Origin: Terriglobia bacterium
Lineage (GTDB): Bacteria > Acidobacteriota > Terriglobia > Acidiferrales > UBA7541
NCBI GenBank assembly: GCA_020073705.1
Contig: JAIQES010000003.1
Location: forward strand, 55,463 to 119,462
Direction: 5' to 3'
Length of the DNA stretch: 64,000 nucleotides
Each line of letters opens with the position of its first letter. Position 1 is the first letter of the stretch. Position numbers and translations under genes: made by a program. Shown here piece by piece: positions 25,929 to 34,728 of the stretch. The notes below the pieces were generated by a model. It saw nothing but the letters and a program-made list of their open reading frames with translations, was not told where the DNA came from and did not search any database.

Positions 25929-26405
25929 GTGATCCCTTCAGTAGAACGCAGCCGGCTTCCAGTAGCCTTTTTGGCCGGATTGGTCATCGTGGCGCTGCTC
26001 ATCGGCGGCGCCGTGCTGTTCAGCCGTTTCTCATCGCCCGCTGGGTCGGAGACGGTGAAGCCGCTCCCGATGCGCCCGTCCGAGCAGGGCTATGCGCCGC
26101 AAATTCATTTTCTCGAACCAAAGATGAGCCGCGCAGCCAACTTCTTGAACCAGGAAGTAACTTTCATATTTGGTACGATCGAGAACGGCGGCAACCGGAG
26201 AATCAGGCAGATTGAAATCACGCTTGAATTTCATGACCCATTCAATCAGGTGGTCCTGCGTGACACGCAGCGCCTGTTTCCGCCGAATGCGGCGCCGCTC
26301 GCGCCAGGAGAGCGGCGCGATTTTCAGATCGGCTACGAGTCCATCCCCGCGCAATGGAACAACGTGTATCCCTCGATCCGCGTCACCGGGCTCGGCCTCG
26401 ATTAA
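25929..26405 (+). CDS. Membrane-anchored protein, DUF2393/FxLYD-like
   Basis: 158 residues from a GTG with GGGAGGA nine bases upstream. One N-terminal span (VAFLAGLVIVALLIGGAVLF) is followed by a periplasmic or extracytoplasmic beta-sandwich-like domain: VTFIFGTIENGGNRRIRQIE, ITLEFHDPFNQVVLRDT and LAPGERRDFQIGYESIPAQW. This strand order is that of FxLYD/DUF2393 proteins, with a G-x-I-x-N-x-G start. Function unknown. Confidence 0.65.
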   Translation: MIPSVERSRLPVAFLAGLVIVALLIGGAVLFSRFSSPAGSETVKPLPMRPSEQGYAPQIHFLEPKMSRAANFLNQEVTFIFGTIENGGNRRIRQIEITLEFHDPFNQVVLRDTQRLFPPNAAPLAPGERRDFQIGYESIPAQWNNVYPSIRVTGLGLD

Positions 26406-26492
26406 GCACGCAGCGTCCCGCGCCAGCCCCTGCGGGAGCAATCACAGCGCCCTTTCCGGATTACCACTGGTAATCGTCTATAATCGGGCCGC

Positions 26493-27971
26493 ATGGAACT
26501 GGCGGCCGAACTCGAACGCGCTCTGGCGGGGGTATGCTCCGCGGGTCCTCCCGAGGTGCACGAAAATGGCGAGTGGCTCGCGGCGCTCGACGGCCTGCAA
26601 TACGAGGTGCGCCGCCAGGACGGCGCGGCGCTGCTGCATTTGTGGAGCGCGCAGCAAAGCCTGGTGCGGCGCGTGGTGCGCGTCGCCGAGCAATCGTCCG
26701 AGCGCGTCGTCGTGGAAGTCGAGCGGTTCGGGCAGTCGCGGCACGCACAGCTCGAATTTCTGGCGGCCGGCACGGGCCGCGATGCCCGGCGCGTGGGCCG
26801 CGAACAGTTCTGCAACCGCTTGCGCCAGCTTCTGACCGGCCAGTTTCCGGACGAAATCGTGGATTCGATGGCCACCGCCGCGGATTTGCATCATTCCATT
26901 TCGGGCTCGTACACGCGAGGCCTGATGCATCGCGACACGGAAGCCCATGCCGTGCTGGGCGCCGCTCCGGACGAAGATGGCGCGACGGTCGACGGCATCT
27001 TGACATTCGGATTGATTTGGCTCGACCGGGTACGCGATCGCGAGCGGGGCCATACCGTTCGGGGACTGCGTCTATTTCTGCCCCGCGGCAGCTCCGCCAT
27101 TACGGCGCACCGTCTGACGGCGCTTGCCTCCCCACATGAAATCGAGTTGTATGAATATGATCCGCTGCACTGGCGCGCGCGGCGCCTAGCCATTTCGGAC
27201 GCGGGAAATCTGGCCACGTGGCTCATGCCCCGCCACGAAGTGGACCAGGCGTTCGCCGTGGCGTTGCCGGAAGCGGAACGCATCCGGCGCCTCGCTCCAC
27301 AGGCCATCCATATAGGGATTGCCGCGGCAACGCAGGAAGTGACCCTGCGTTTCCATGGGTTGGAGTTTGCGCGCTGGCGGCAGGGGACGATCTGGTTCGG
27401 CCTCGGCGATCGCCAGGAAATGCTGACTGCGGAAAGATGGCCCACACTAGAGGGCCTCGTCCGCCAGTTGGAAACTTACCGGCACCCCCTGGCTTCCGAT
27501 ACCAAGCATCGGTTGTATCGCGCGCAGCCAGAGCGGTGGCTTGAGACCATGGTCGCCGCCGATCCCGCACGGATTGACGCGCGCCTCGACTCCCTGCACA
27601 TCTATAGGCAGGTTCCTGCATTTTCTGCAGGCGACCGCGGCATTATCGACCTTCTCGGGGTGACGCGAGACGGCCGCCTCGCGGTGCTGGAACTAAAAGC
27701 TTCGGAGGACATTCAGTTGGTGATGCAGACCGTGGACTACTGGCTGCGGGTTCGCTGGCATCACGATCAGGATGACTTTCGCAGGTATGGATATTTTCCG
27801 GATGTGGCTTTGCAGCCTAAGCCGCCGTTATTGTTCCTGGTTGCGCCGGGATTTCGATTTCATCCCTCGAGCGATATCGTGCTCCGGTACCTATCGCCAG
27901 ATATTGAAATCGCACGCGTTGGGTTGGGCGAAAATTGGCGCCGGGGATTGCGGGTGATCTTCAGGCAATGA
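26493..27971 (+). CDS. Uncharacterised protein with C-terminal PD-(D/E)XK nuclease-like domain
   Basis: A 492-residue protein without a family name I can give. The last ~130 residues hold GDRGIIDLLGVTRDGRLAVL then ELKASEDI, which fits the PD-(D/E)XK core with D386, E400 and K402; helix QLVMQTVDYWLRVRW follows. NucS-type enzymes have a similar IDLLAV...VIELK strand pair. The first ~360 residues are soluble and Arg-rich (AQQSLVRRVVRVAEQSSERV; LRLFLPRGSSAITAHRLTAL) and show no known motif to me. No membrane segment. No restriction, phage or methylase genes are adjacent, so its target is open. Confidence 0.65.
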   Translation: MELAAELERALAGVCSAGPPEVHENGEWLAALDGLQYEVRRQDGAALLHLWSAQQSLVRRVVRVAEQSSERVVVEVERFGQSRHAQLEFLAAGTGRDARRVGREQFCNRLRQLLTGQFPDEIVDSMATAADLHHSISGSYTRGLMHRDTEAHAVLGAAPDEDGATVDGILTFGLIWLDRVRDRERGHTVRGLRLFLPRGSSAITAHRLTALASPHEIELYEYDPLHWRARRLAISDAGNLATWLMPRHEVDQAFAVALPEAERIRRLAPQAIHIGIAAATQEVTLRFHGLEFARWRQGTIWFGLGDRQEMLTAERWPTLEGLVRQLETYRHPLASDTKHRLYRAQPERWLETMVAADPARIDARLDSLHIYRQVPAFSAGDRGIIDLLGVTRDGRLAVLELKASEDIQLVMQTVDYWLRVRWHHDQDDFRRYGYFPDVALQPKPPLLFLVAPGFRFHPSSDIVLRYLSPDIEIARVGLGENWRRGLRVIFRQ

Positions 27972-28020
27972 AGCGCAGGCGTGCAGCTTGTGACGGCGAC
28001 CCACCAAGAATGTGGCCCTA

Positions 28021-28059
28021 AAAAAAGAGAAGCAGCTTTGGCAGAGCCATCGCTGCTTC
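28021..28059 (-). terminator. Intrinsic terminator of comF-HNH
   Basis: On the minus strand GAAGCAGC ... GCTGCTTC, with an inner TGGC-TCT-GCCA stem, is followed by TCTTTTTT. It lies about 140 bases downstream of the HNH stop. Confidence 0.8.
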
Positions 28060-28197
28060 CCGGGGTGTGTCCTTGGAAGTGATTTAATCAATTAGACGCC
28101 GAAAACATGAAAAGGTTGCACAAACGAGAAAAATCTCAGGAAATTCCGGATGTGCTTATTTTCGAGCAAATTAGGGAACGTCGGGTAAACGGCAGAC

Positions 28198-28821
28198 TTA
28201 ATAGAACAGGTACTTGCGCCATTTCTCGTCCTTGTTGCCGATCAGGCGCATCAGTTGCCGCGAGGTGTGCAACGTAAACGGGCGTGGCCTCCGCGTCAGC
28301 GCAAACCCAGCCTCCTCCGGAGTCCGGTCACCCTTGCTGTTGTTGCACGGGTAGCAGCAGGCGACCAGATTTTCCCACGACGACCGTCCGCCGCGAGAGC
28401 GCGGCACGACGTGATCCAGGGTCAACTCTGAAGCAGGAAGCGTGCGGCTGCAGAACTGGCACGTATTGCGGTCGCGCAGGAGAATATTTTTCCGGGAGAG
28501 GGCCCGGGTCTGCTGCGGGATGTGACGATATGCAAGCAGCCGAATCACCGAGGGCACGGGAAGCGCTCTGGAAGCCGAGTGCACCTGCATGTGATTGATC
28601 TCTTCGGCTTGGGCCACGCCCTTGATCATCAGGACCATCGCGCGGCGCACGGCGGTGACATTGATGGGTTCGAAGGTCGCGTTCAGGACCAAGACTGGCT
28701 CCTGCATGATGCCCGGTTTGCGCACAACAGGGGGCACGGCGCCCGGAGGGTGCTTCTCTCCCCGGGCTTCCAGCAGGGTTTTCAGCCGGGGAGTTCTACC
28801 GCGTTGAGCAAGCGAGTTCAT
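28198..28821 (-). CDS. HNH endonuclease domain protein
   Basis: 207 residues starting at the ATG that overlaps the comF stop (ATGA), so it is coupled to comF. A segment [20 protein letters not shown] is followed by the HNH core: CQFC (121-124), [13 protein letters not shown] with D136/H137, WENLVACC with N151, and CYPCN, i.e. a four-Cys zinc-supported beta-beta-alpha-metal fold. This is the widespread housekeeping-like HNH family found in Acidobacteria, Cyanobacteria and Planctomycetes, whose role is unknown; repair or DNA uptake would fit the comF link. Confidence 0.85.
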   Translation of the reverse strand: MNSLAQRGRTPRLKTLLEARGEKHPPGAVPPVVRKPGIMQEPVLVLNATFEPINVTAVRRAMVLMIKGVAQAEEINHMQVHSASRALPVPSVIRLLAYRHIPQQTRALSRKNILLRDRNTCQFCSRTLPASELTLDHVVPRSRGGRSSWENLVACCYPCNNSKGDRTPEEAGFALTRRPRPFTLHTSRQLMRLIGNKDEKWRKYLFY

Positions 28822-29639
28822 TCTCCAAGATCCTGGTAGCCCCCAGTCGCATCCGGCGCCACCGAGGAAGGCAGCGCCCGGGCAACCGTCAGACCCACCA
28901 CTCGGACGGCACCGGCCCCTCGCAGGGCCCGGGAGCACGCGTCAAGCGTCGCCCCAGTGGTAAATACATCATCTACCAGTAAGACCCGCAGTTTGTCAAC
29001 TTGCGCGCCCTCACGTGTGGCATAAGCGCCACGCACGGTCTCCCAGCGCTCCCGGCGCGTCAGGCGGAGTTTGTCCGGCCGAGGGCGCGTGCGGACCAAG
29101 AGATACGACCGAAACGGGATACCTAAACTACGCGCCAGGGGCCGGGCGATCAACTCGGCTTGGTTATAGCCGCGCTCACGCAAGCGGCTTGGATGCAGGG
29201 GTACGGGTACCAAGGCGTCCGCCGCAAATGCCCCCGCATTGTGCTCCACCACCTGCACAAGGTGGTTCGCAAACCAGCTACCCAGCGGGGTGACCTCGCC
29301 ATACTTCAGCATGAGAATGGCACGGGCCATGGACGGCGTGTAGGCGCCAAAACTGCGCACGAAATCAAAGTCATACGCGCCCCGGCGGCAGAGGTGGCAC
29401 AGAGGCGAGGAGACGCCATCGGCCACGGCGGTCGAAACGACCGGCCGGCCGCATTGCCCGCAGAGCGGTTCGGGAAGCGCTTGAGTGAGTGCCGTAACGC
29501 ACGCACGACAAAACGGAACGTGCGCGCCCGTATCCAGCATCCGGGCACAAATCCGGCATGGTGCGGGGAACACCAGCGAGGCGAGCGCCTCACACATTCC
29601 GCGCAACTGGGAGCGCACCGAAACGGCGAACCGGGCCAC
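28818..29639 (-). CDS. comF: ComF-family phosphoribosyltransferase-like protein
   Basis: 273 residues from a GTG. The N-terminal zinc-binding part has Cys pairs C28/C31, C44/C47, C60/C63 and CHLC. The type I PRTase domain shows [20 protein letters not shown] and the PRPP loop [11 protein letters not shown]. ComF proteins are needed late in natural transformation or act in DNA restart; the biochemical role is unsettled. It is the first gene of a two-gene unit with the HNH protein, and a palindrome lies just upstream of it. Confidence 0.9.
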   Translation of the reverse strand: MARFAVSVRSQLRGMCEALASLVFPAPCRICARMLDTGAHVPFCRACVTALTQALPEPLCGQCGRPVVSTAVADGVSSPLCHLCRRGAYDFDFVRSFGAYTPSMARAILMLKYGEVTPLGSWFANHLVQVVEHNAGAFAADALVPVPLHPSRLRERGYNQAELIARPLARSLGIPFRSYLLVRTRPRPDKLRLTRRERWETVRGAYATREGAQVDKLRVLLVDDVFTTGATLDACSRALRGAGAVRVVGLTVARALPSSVAPDATGGYQDLGE

Positions 29640-29677
29640 CGTGCGCCAAGCCTACTCCCGTTGTCCCATCAGGGGAA

Positions 29678-29704
29678 CCGATAAATAACTACAGTATTTA
29701 TCGG
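29678..29704. promoter_or_regulatory. Perfect 10-bp inverted repeat upstream of comF
   Basis: CCGATAAATA-ACTACAG-TATTTATCGG, 39 bases before the comF start. The AT-rich arms in a GC-rich genome and the location suggest an operator. It does not match a LexA or other box that I know. Confidence 0.5.
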
Positions 29705-29787
29705 CCCCACTTCTTACGGACGTGTGCCGCTCGATCGGCGCCAGACGATGACGTGAATCTTGCCCCGCGAGCACCTGACAAAAATGA

Positions 29788-29820
29788 ATCGGGCGTCCCG
29801 GTTTGACCGGGACGCCCGAT
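29788..29820 (-). terminator. Intrinsic terminator of the dksA-like gene
   Basis: ATCGGGCGTCCCGG-TTTGA-CCGGGACGCCCGAT, a perfect 14-bp stem. On the minus strand it is followed by TCATTTTTG, 21 bases after the stop codon. Confidence 0.9.
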
Positions 29821-29841
29821 TTCGCCGAGCCGGAATTCTTT

Positions 29842-30201
29842 CTACAGCAGTCCCTGTTCCTGTTTTTCCTGGCAGGTGACGCAGTGCCGCGCCCACGGCA
29901 CAGCTTCGAGACGCTTCTGCTGCAGTTCCTGTTCGCACTGCACACAGGTCCCGAATTTGTTTTCCTTGATTCGTTGGAGCGCTTCGTCAATCAACTGCAG
30001 TACGGACCGGTCGGTGTTGGTCTGGCCGAACAAGAACTCCTTGGTGTACGAGTTGGCAGCCTTGTCGGCGAGATCCACGGTGGGATCGTCGTCAGCGGTA
30101 CGGCCCTCCTCTTCGGTCCTGGTGATGGTCTTCAGCAGTTCCTCACGCCGGGTGAGCAGTTTCTTCTTGTAGTACTCGATACGCTTTTTATCCATAGTCA
30201 T
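29842..30201 (-). CDS. DksA/TraR-family zinc-finger regulator
   Basis: 119 residues (or 117 from the second ATG at 30195). An N-terminal helical coiled coil (KKKLLTRREELLKTITRTEE) and a C4 zinc finger with C86, C89, C107 and C110 (FGTCVQCEQ ... HCVTCQEKQ). This is the short YocK/TraR-like subgroup; it acts with ppGpp on RNA polymerase in some members. The acidic tip of true DksA (DxxDxA) is represented here by DDDPTVDLADKA, so activity on the polymerase secondary channel is plausible. It is monocistronic, with its own terminator. Confidence 0.9.
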   Translation of the reverse strand: MTMDKKRIEYYKKKLLTRREELLKTITRTEEEGRTADDDPTVDLADKAANSYTKEFLFGQTNTDRSVLQLIDEALQRIKENKFGTCVQCEQELQQKRLEAVPWARHCVTCQEKQEQGLL

Positions 30202-30360
30202 GGCCCCACAGTCACTTCACCGTCGCTATTACAAATGGGTGATTGTAGGCTCGCTCGTGACAACTGTCAAGAAAACGGGCGATCTGCTCGTACTCGGATG
30301 ACGCTAAATTTGAAGGAACTGTGCAGAGCTTCTATTTTGCTGTACGGGCAGAAGGTCCGG

Positions 30361-31476
30361 CTAGACGCCCCGGCCGCTGCGTTCATGACGGTCAAGAGCG
30401 CCCAGCATTCCCACGTGGAGCCGCTCGCCAAATTCGCTGCAGCCCACCGTGGTCATGCCGGGCTCGGCAATGTCCGTTGTGCGAATCCCCTGTAAAAAGA
30501 GGCGGTCGACCGCAGATTCGATCCAACCGGCCTCCTGCTTGAGCCCGAAACTTTCCCGGAGCATCATCGAAGCGGAAAGAATCGTGCCCACCGGACAGGC
30601 GACATCTTTCCCGGCGAGCGACGGCGCCGAGCCGTGAATCGGCTCATAGACCGACGGTCCCAGCCCGCAGCTCATCGACGGGATCAGTCCAATGGACCCG
30701 GCCAAGGCAGCGCCGAGGTCGCTCAAGATATCGCCAAACAGATTTGACGTCAGGATTACGTCAAACTGAGCGGGCGCAAGCACCAGCTGCATCGCGGCAT
30801 TATCCACGTAAAGATGTTCGAGCTTCACGCCGGGATGATCCGCTGCGAGACGTGTTACCGTCCGCCGCCAGAGCTGGGACGTGGATAGCACGTTGGCCTT
30901 GTCGATCGAAGCCAGCCGTCCGGTGCGCGCTTCCGCCCGCGCAAATGCGTATTTGGCAACGCGCTCGATCTCCCCGGTCGTATACACGGCCTCATCGGTA
31001 GCGCGCTCTCCGCTCGCATCGCTCTCCACGCGGTGCTCGCCGAAATAAATATCCCCGGCGAGTTCACGGACGAAGTCGATATGAACGTCGCGGGAACGGT
31101 CCGCGTTTAACGGCGACAAGCTGCGGAGCGACGGGCGTAAATCAATCGGCCGGAGATTAATGTAAAGGTCCAGTTTCTTGCGCAGCGCGAGCAGGCCGCT
31201 TTCGGGACGCTTGCCGATCGGCAGGGCATCCCACTTTGAGCCGCCGACTGCACCGAGCAGAATGGCGTCGGCGGCGCGACACGCCGCAAGCGTTTCCGCA
31301 GGAAGAGGCATCCCGGTAGCGTCGATCGCGCACCCGCCGAAAGGGAACTCGGCAAACTCAAAATGGTGGCCAAACTCAGAGGCGCAATCCTTGAGGACGC
31401 GCACGGCGACCCTCATGATCTCGGGGCCAATGCCGTCGCCCGGCAGGAGAACAATATTCCTATTCTGACTGGTCAT
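30361..31476 (-). CDS. leuB: 3-isopropylmalate dehydrogenase
   Basis: Oxidises and decarboxylates 3-isopropylmalate in leucine synthesis. The 371 residues carry the NAD-binding start LLPGDGIGPEIM, the substrate loop ESGLLALRKKLDLYINLRP, the catalytic region VYTTGEIERVAKYAF with Tyr, IDKANVLSTSQLWR, and LTSNLFGDILSDLGAALAGS with metal-binding Asp residues. It lies 128 bases downstream of leuA on the same strand. leuC and leuD are not in the window. Confidence 0.95.
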   Translation of the reverse strand: MTSQNRNIVLLPGDGIGPEIMRVAVRVLKDCASEFGHHFEFAEFPFGGCAIDATGMPLPAETLAACRAADAILLGAVGGSKWDALPIGKRPESGLLALRKKLDLYINLRPIDLRPSLRSLSPLNADRSRDVHIDFVRELAGDIYFGEHRVESDASGERATDEAVYTTGEIERVAKYAFARAEARTGRLASIDKANVLSTSQLWRRTVTRLAADHPGVKLEHLYVDNAAMQLVLAPAQFDVILTSNLFGDILSDLGAALAGSIGLIPSMSCGLGPSVYEPIHGSAPSLAGKDVACPVGTILSASMMLRESFGLKQEAGWIESAVDRLFLQGIRTTDIAEPGMTTVGCSEFGERLHVGMLGALDRHERSGRGV

Positions 31477-31604
31477 AGTGAAATCTCAGGCCGAGCCTGG
31501 AAATTTCTCCGCGCGCCGAAAGTGCCGAACGGAGACAATCCCTGTCTATTCCGGGCGAACAGTATAATCCGGATTCTTGATCCTGTCAGTCGTTGGCGGT
31601 AGCT

Positions 31605-32789
31605 TCACTCTGCCGCAACGGCGCTTGGGGTGCCGCGCTTGCGCAAGACCTGGTGTGCAATGGTGAGCAGGTCGCGATTGTGGATATGCTTGGACTTGTC
31701 GGCGAGCGCGGATACTCGCTGGTAACATTCATCGAGTTCTTCGGGCGTGGGAGCATACCCGATCTCGACCAGTGCCGCGCGGAGCGCATTGCGGCCCGAA
31801 TGTTTGCCGAGCACCAATTGCCGCTTGGGAACGCCAACCGCTTCGGGGGAGATGATTTCGTAGGTGAGGGGATTCTTGAGGATGCCGTCCTGGTGAATGC
31901 CTGCTTCGTGCGCGAACGCGTTCGCGCCTACTACGGCCTTGTTGGGCGCTACAGGTACACCAGTAATTTCCGTCAGCAGACGGCTGGTCGCATAGAGCTT
32001 GTCGAGATGGATGTTCGTGGTTACGCCAAGGGTGGCCTGGCGTACACGCAGCAAAACGGCGACTTCCTCAAGCGCGGCATTGCCGGCGCGTTCACCGATG
32101 CCGTTAATCGTCAATTCGAGCTGCCGCGCGCCCGCGCGGACCGCAGCCAAGGAATTCGCCACGGCCAGACCCAGATCATCGTGGCAATGGGCGCTTAGAG
32201 TGATGCCATCGGCTCCGTCCAAATACTCGATGACGCGGTGGAACATGGCTGCGTATTCCTCGGGCACGGCATAACCCACCGTGTCGGGCAGATTGATAAT
32301 CGTCGCGCCCGCGCGAACAGCCCAGCTGACTGCTTCGCACAGGAAATCGATATCGCTGCGGATGGCATCCTCGGCGGAAAATTCAACCTCTGCGCACCGC
32401 TCGCGCGCGTAACGCACGTTCGTGGAGATGGAATCGAGCGCCTCTTCGCGCGTCATGCGCAGCTTATGGTGCAAGTGCAGATCCGACGTCGCGAGAAAGG
32501 TATGCAGCCGGGGATGAGCCGCTCCGGACAGGGCATCGAGCGCCGCGTCAATGTCGTCGCGGCGGGAGCGCGCCAGCGCCGCCACGGTGCAGCCGCGGAT
32601 TTCGCGGGCCACCGCACGCATGCCTTCCAGGTCCCCCCGGGAAGCGATGGGGAACCCGCCTTCGATCACGTCTACTCCCAGCGATTCCAACTGGCGAGCC
32701 ATGCGGACTTTCTCCGGCACGGTCATAGAGCATCCGGGGGATTGCTCCCCGTCGCGCAGCGTGGTATCGAAAATGCGTACGATGTCCAT
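31605..32789 (-). CDS. leuA: 2-isopropylmalate synthase, short form without regulatory domain
   Basis: Condenses acetyl-CoA with 2-ketoisovalerate. The ATG at 32789 (MDIVRIFDTTLRDGEQSPG) has GGGGGAGG nine bases upstream; an upstream TTG is too close to that site. The TIM barrel shows DTTLRDGEQ, the metal ligands SAHCHDDLGLA, and the linker AHEAGIHQDGILKNPLTYEI. The protein ends at residue 394 (KSKHIHNRDLLTIAHQVL plus a short tail), so the ~120-residue LeuA dimer/allosteric domain that binds leucine is missing, and there is no room for it before leuB. Citramalate or homocitrate synthase activity is an alternative, but the leuB neighbour favours LeuA. Confidence 0.88.
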   Translation of the reverse strand: MDIVRIFDTTLRDGEQSPGCSMTVPEKVRMARQLESLGVDVIEGGFPIASRGDLEGMRAVAREIRGCTVAALARSRRDDIDAALDALSGAAHPRLHTFLATSDLHLHHKLRMTREEALDSISTNVRYARERCAEVEFSAEDAIRSDIDFLCEAVSWAVRAGATIINLPDTVGYAVPEEYAAMFHRVIEYLDGADGITLSAHCHDDLGLAVANSLAAVRAGARQLELTINGIGERAGNAALEEVAVLLRVRQATLGVTTNIHLDKLYATSRLLTEITGVPVAPNKAVVGANAFAHEAGIHQDGILKNPLTYEIISPEAVGVPKRQLVLGKHSGRNALRAALVEIGYAPTPEELDECYQRVSALADKSKHIHNRDLLTIAHQVLRKRGTPSAVAAE

Positions 32790-32847
32790 GTTCTGCAACC
32801 TCCCCCTACACCATCCATTCCATCCTAGATGGACACCCGCGTCAAAT

Positions 32848-32884
32848 TTATAATACTTGTAAGCGACATAAGCATTTATTATAA
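32848..32884. promoter_or_regulatory. AT-rich dyad between leuA and the LysR gene
   Basis: TTATAATA (32848-32855) and TATTATAA (32877-32884) are perfect inverted repeats. Inside, CTTGT-N7-ATAAG resembles a T-N11-A LysR box. The leuA -10 region (TATTAT on the minus strand) overlaps its left arm, 50-60 bases before the leuA ATG. It is a good candidate site for the divergent regulator. Confidence 0.45.
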
Positions 32885-33085
32885 CTGAATTGGAGTTGTC
32901 TTGAAGGTGTGGCCATTGTGGGTCGCAGCTCTACCTGTTCCGAGTTCGCCGCCTCCGTGCAGCCGCAAGGGAGCCGCGACATTTACTGACCCGAAGAATA
33001 GGTGCTTTCGTCGCCGAAGCCACAATCCATTCTGAATACCGAGTGATTGCCGGACCGATCGTGGCGCACTCCAGGAGGGATTTTC

Positions 33086-33976
33086 ATGGACCTGTCTCAG
33101 TTGCACGTATTTCTCACCGTCGCGAAAGAGCAGAGCTTTTCTCGCGCCGCCGGGAAGCTCTACCGCACGCAGCCGGCGGTCAGCATCGTCATCCGGAAGC
33201 TCGAAGAATCGGTGGGGCAGCCGCTACTGGTGCGCGGCGCGCGCCAAGTGAAACTGACCGACGCGGGAGAGTTGCTGCGCGATTATGCGGAGCGCCTCTT
33301 GAACCTGCGCGACGAAATCCAGAAGGGCATGGAAGACCTCAAGAGCCTGGGTCGAGGCGAGCTCGCGCTGGGGGTGAACGAAAGTTCGATCCACGCGTTG
33401 CTGCCGGCCCTGGCGCGCTACCGAAAGCTGTATCCCGGCGTGAAGCTGATCATGCACCGCACTCTTTCGCGCGACATCCCGCAGGAGGTCCTGAATTACC
33501 GCCTGGACCTGGGCACCGTCTCTTATGTGCCACAGGATCCGAAGCTCGCGGCCGTCGAAATTATCCGCGATGAGCTGACGTTTGTGGTGCCGCCCAAACA
33601 TCGCCTCGCGCGCCGCCGCTCAGTGGACATCAAGGAATTGGGCGAGGAAACTTTCATCGCGCACAATGTGGAGTCGCCGTACCGGTCGCGCGTCATTCAA
33701 CTCTTCGAGAAGCACCGTACGCCTCTGCGCAGGGACGTGGAGATGCCAACCATCGAAAGCATCAAGCGCTTCGTGCAGATGGGCATGGGCGTGGCCATCG
33801 TGCCGCGGATGTGCGTGCGCTGGGAAGTCGAGCAAAAATTGCTGGCCGAAGTCCGCATCCGCCAGCTGAAGATGCCGAGGTCTCTATATCTGGTGTCACG
33901 GCGCGGTGCGCGCTTTTCCCACGCCGCGGTGGGGTTGATGCGCATTTTGCAAGCCGGAAAATATGGACGGACGTAG
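33086..33976 (+). CDS. LysR-family transcriptional regulator
   Basis: 296 residues from the ATG at 33086 (GGAGG nine bases upstream). The N-terminal winged helix-turn-helix is clear (LSQLHVFLTVAKEQSFSRAA then KLYRTQPAVSIVIRKLEESV), followed by a linker helix and the two-lobed effector domain (GELALGVNESSIHALLPALA; LGTVSYVPQD; FIAHNVESPYRSRVIQLFEK). It is transcribed away from leuA with the AT-rich dyad between them, which suggests control of leuAB and of itself. The effector is unknown. Confidence 0.9.
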   Translation: MDLSQLHVFLTVAKEQSFSRAAGKLYRTQPAVSIVIRKLEESVGQPLLVRGARQVKLTDAGELLRDYAERLLNLRDEIQKGMEDLKSLGRGELALGVNESSIHALLPALARYRKLYPGVKLIMHRTLSRDIPQEVLNYRLDLGTVSYVPQDPKLAAVEIIRDELTFVVPPKHRLARRRSVDIKELGEETFIAHNVESPYRSRVIQLFEKHRTPLRRDVEMPTIESIKRFVQMGMGVAIVPRMCVRWEVEQKLLAEVRIRQLKMPRSLYLVSRRGARFSHAAVGLMRILQAGKYGRT

Positions 33977-34137
33977 CGGCGTGAAATAGTACCGCGTGGA
34001 ATTAGTGGGGACTAGCGCTTCTGCGCGTCAAACCATCTGAGAATGTAACCGCTAAAATAGGTTGTTGCGCCACTTGTGATGTAACGGAAAGACTGCCCCT
34101 TCGGGACCGGCGGCCTCTGTGCTAGGATATTCGGCGG

Positions 34138-34686
34138 ATGCGCATGGTTGAAAAATCCCAATTGATGACCGCGACCGAAATCGACCGCACGCTGCAGCGA
34201 TTGGCCCATGAGATCGTCGAAAAAAGCGGCGGCACCGCGAACCTGGCTCTGATCGGAGTGCGGCGGCGCGGCGTGCCACTGGCTAACCGGATTGCACAGG
34301 CCATGCGCGGCATCGATGGCGTCGATGTGCCGGTCGGGACTCTGGATATAACCCTGTACCGGGACGATCTCTCGAAAGTCGCTGCCCACGCCATTCTACA
34401 ATCGAGTGAAATCCCGTTTTCGGTGGATGACAAGGATTTGGTCCTGATTGATGATGTCCTGTACACGGGGCGTACCGTTCGCGCCGCGATGAATGGATTG
34501 TTTGATCTTGGCCGCCCGAAACGCGTGCGTTTGTGCGTGCTAATCGATCGCGGGCATCGCGAGCTGCCCGTCGCGGCCTCATTTATTGGCCGCGCGGTAC
34601 AGACCAGCGACACGGAAATCATAGAAGTTCGTCTGAATGAAATTGATCGGGAAGAGCGCGTGATGCTTCTTGAACGCGTACCCTGA
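34138..34686 (+). CDS. pyrR: Bifunctional pyr operon regulator / uracil phosphoribosyltransferase
   Basis: 182 residues. The PRPP loop IDDVLYTGRTVRAAM and the features LALIGVRRRGVPLANRIAQ, LDITLYRDDLS and LIDRGHRELPVAASFIGR identify PyrR. In Bacillus it binds pyr mRNA with UMP to promote termination. The sequence upstream (33977-34137) and the 42-base gap before pyrB do not show a clear PyrR-binding stem or terminator, so here RNA control is not demonstrated. First gene of pyrR-pyrB-pyrC. Confidence 0.95.
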   Translation: MRMVEKSQLMTATEIDRTLQRLAHEIVEKSGGTANLALIGVRRRGVPLANRIAQAMRGIDGVDVPVGTLDITLYRDDLSKVAAHAILQSSEIPFSVDDKDLVLIDDVLYTGRTVRAAMNGLFDLGRPKRVRLCVLIDRGHRELPVAASFIGRAVQTSDTEIIEVRLNEIDREERVMLLERVP

Positions 34687-34728
34687 CCCCGGGCCTCGCT
34701 GCACAGGTACCGGTCAGAATTCTCAAGG

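Noticed and set aside
33977..34137. Possible PyrR-controlled attenuator before pyrR
   Set aside because: No terminator/antiterminator pair or PyrR-binding loop could be found by eye in this 160-base leader.
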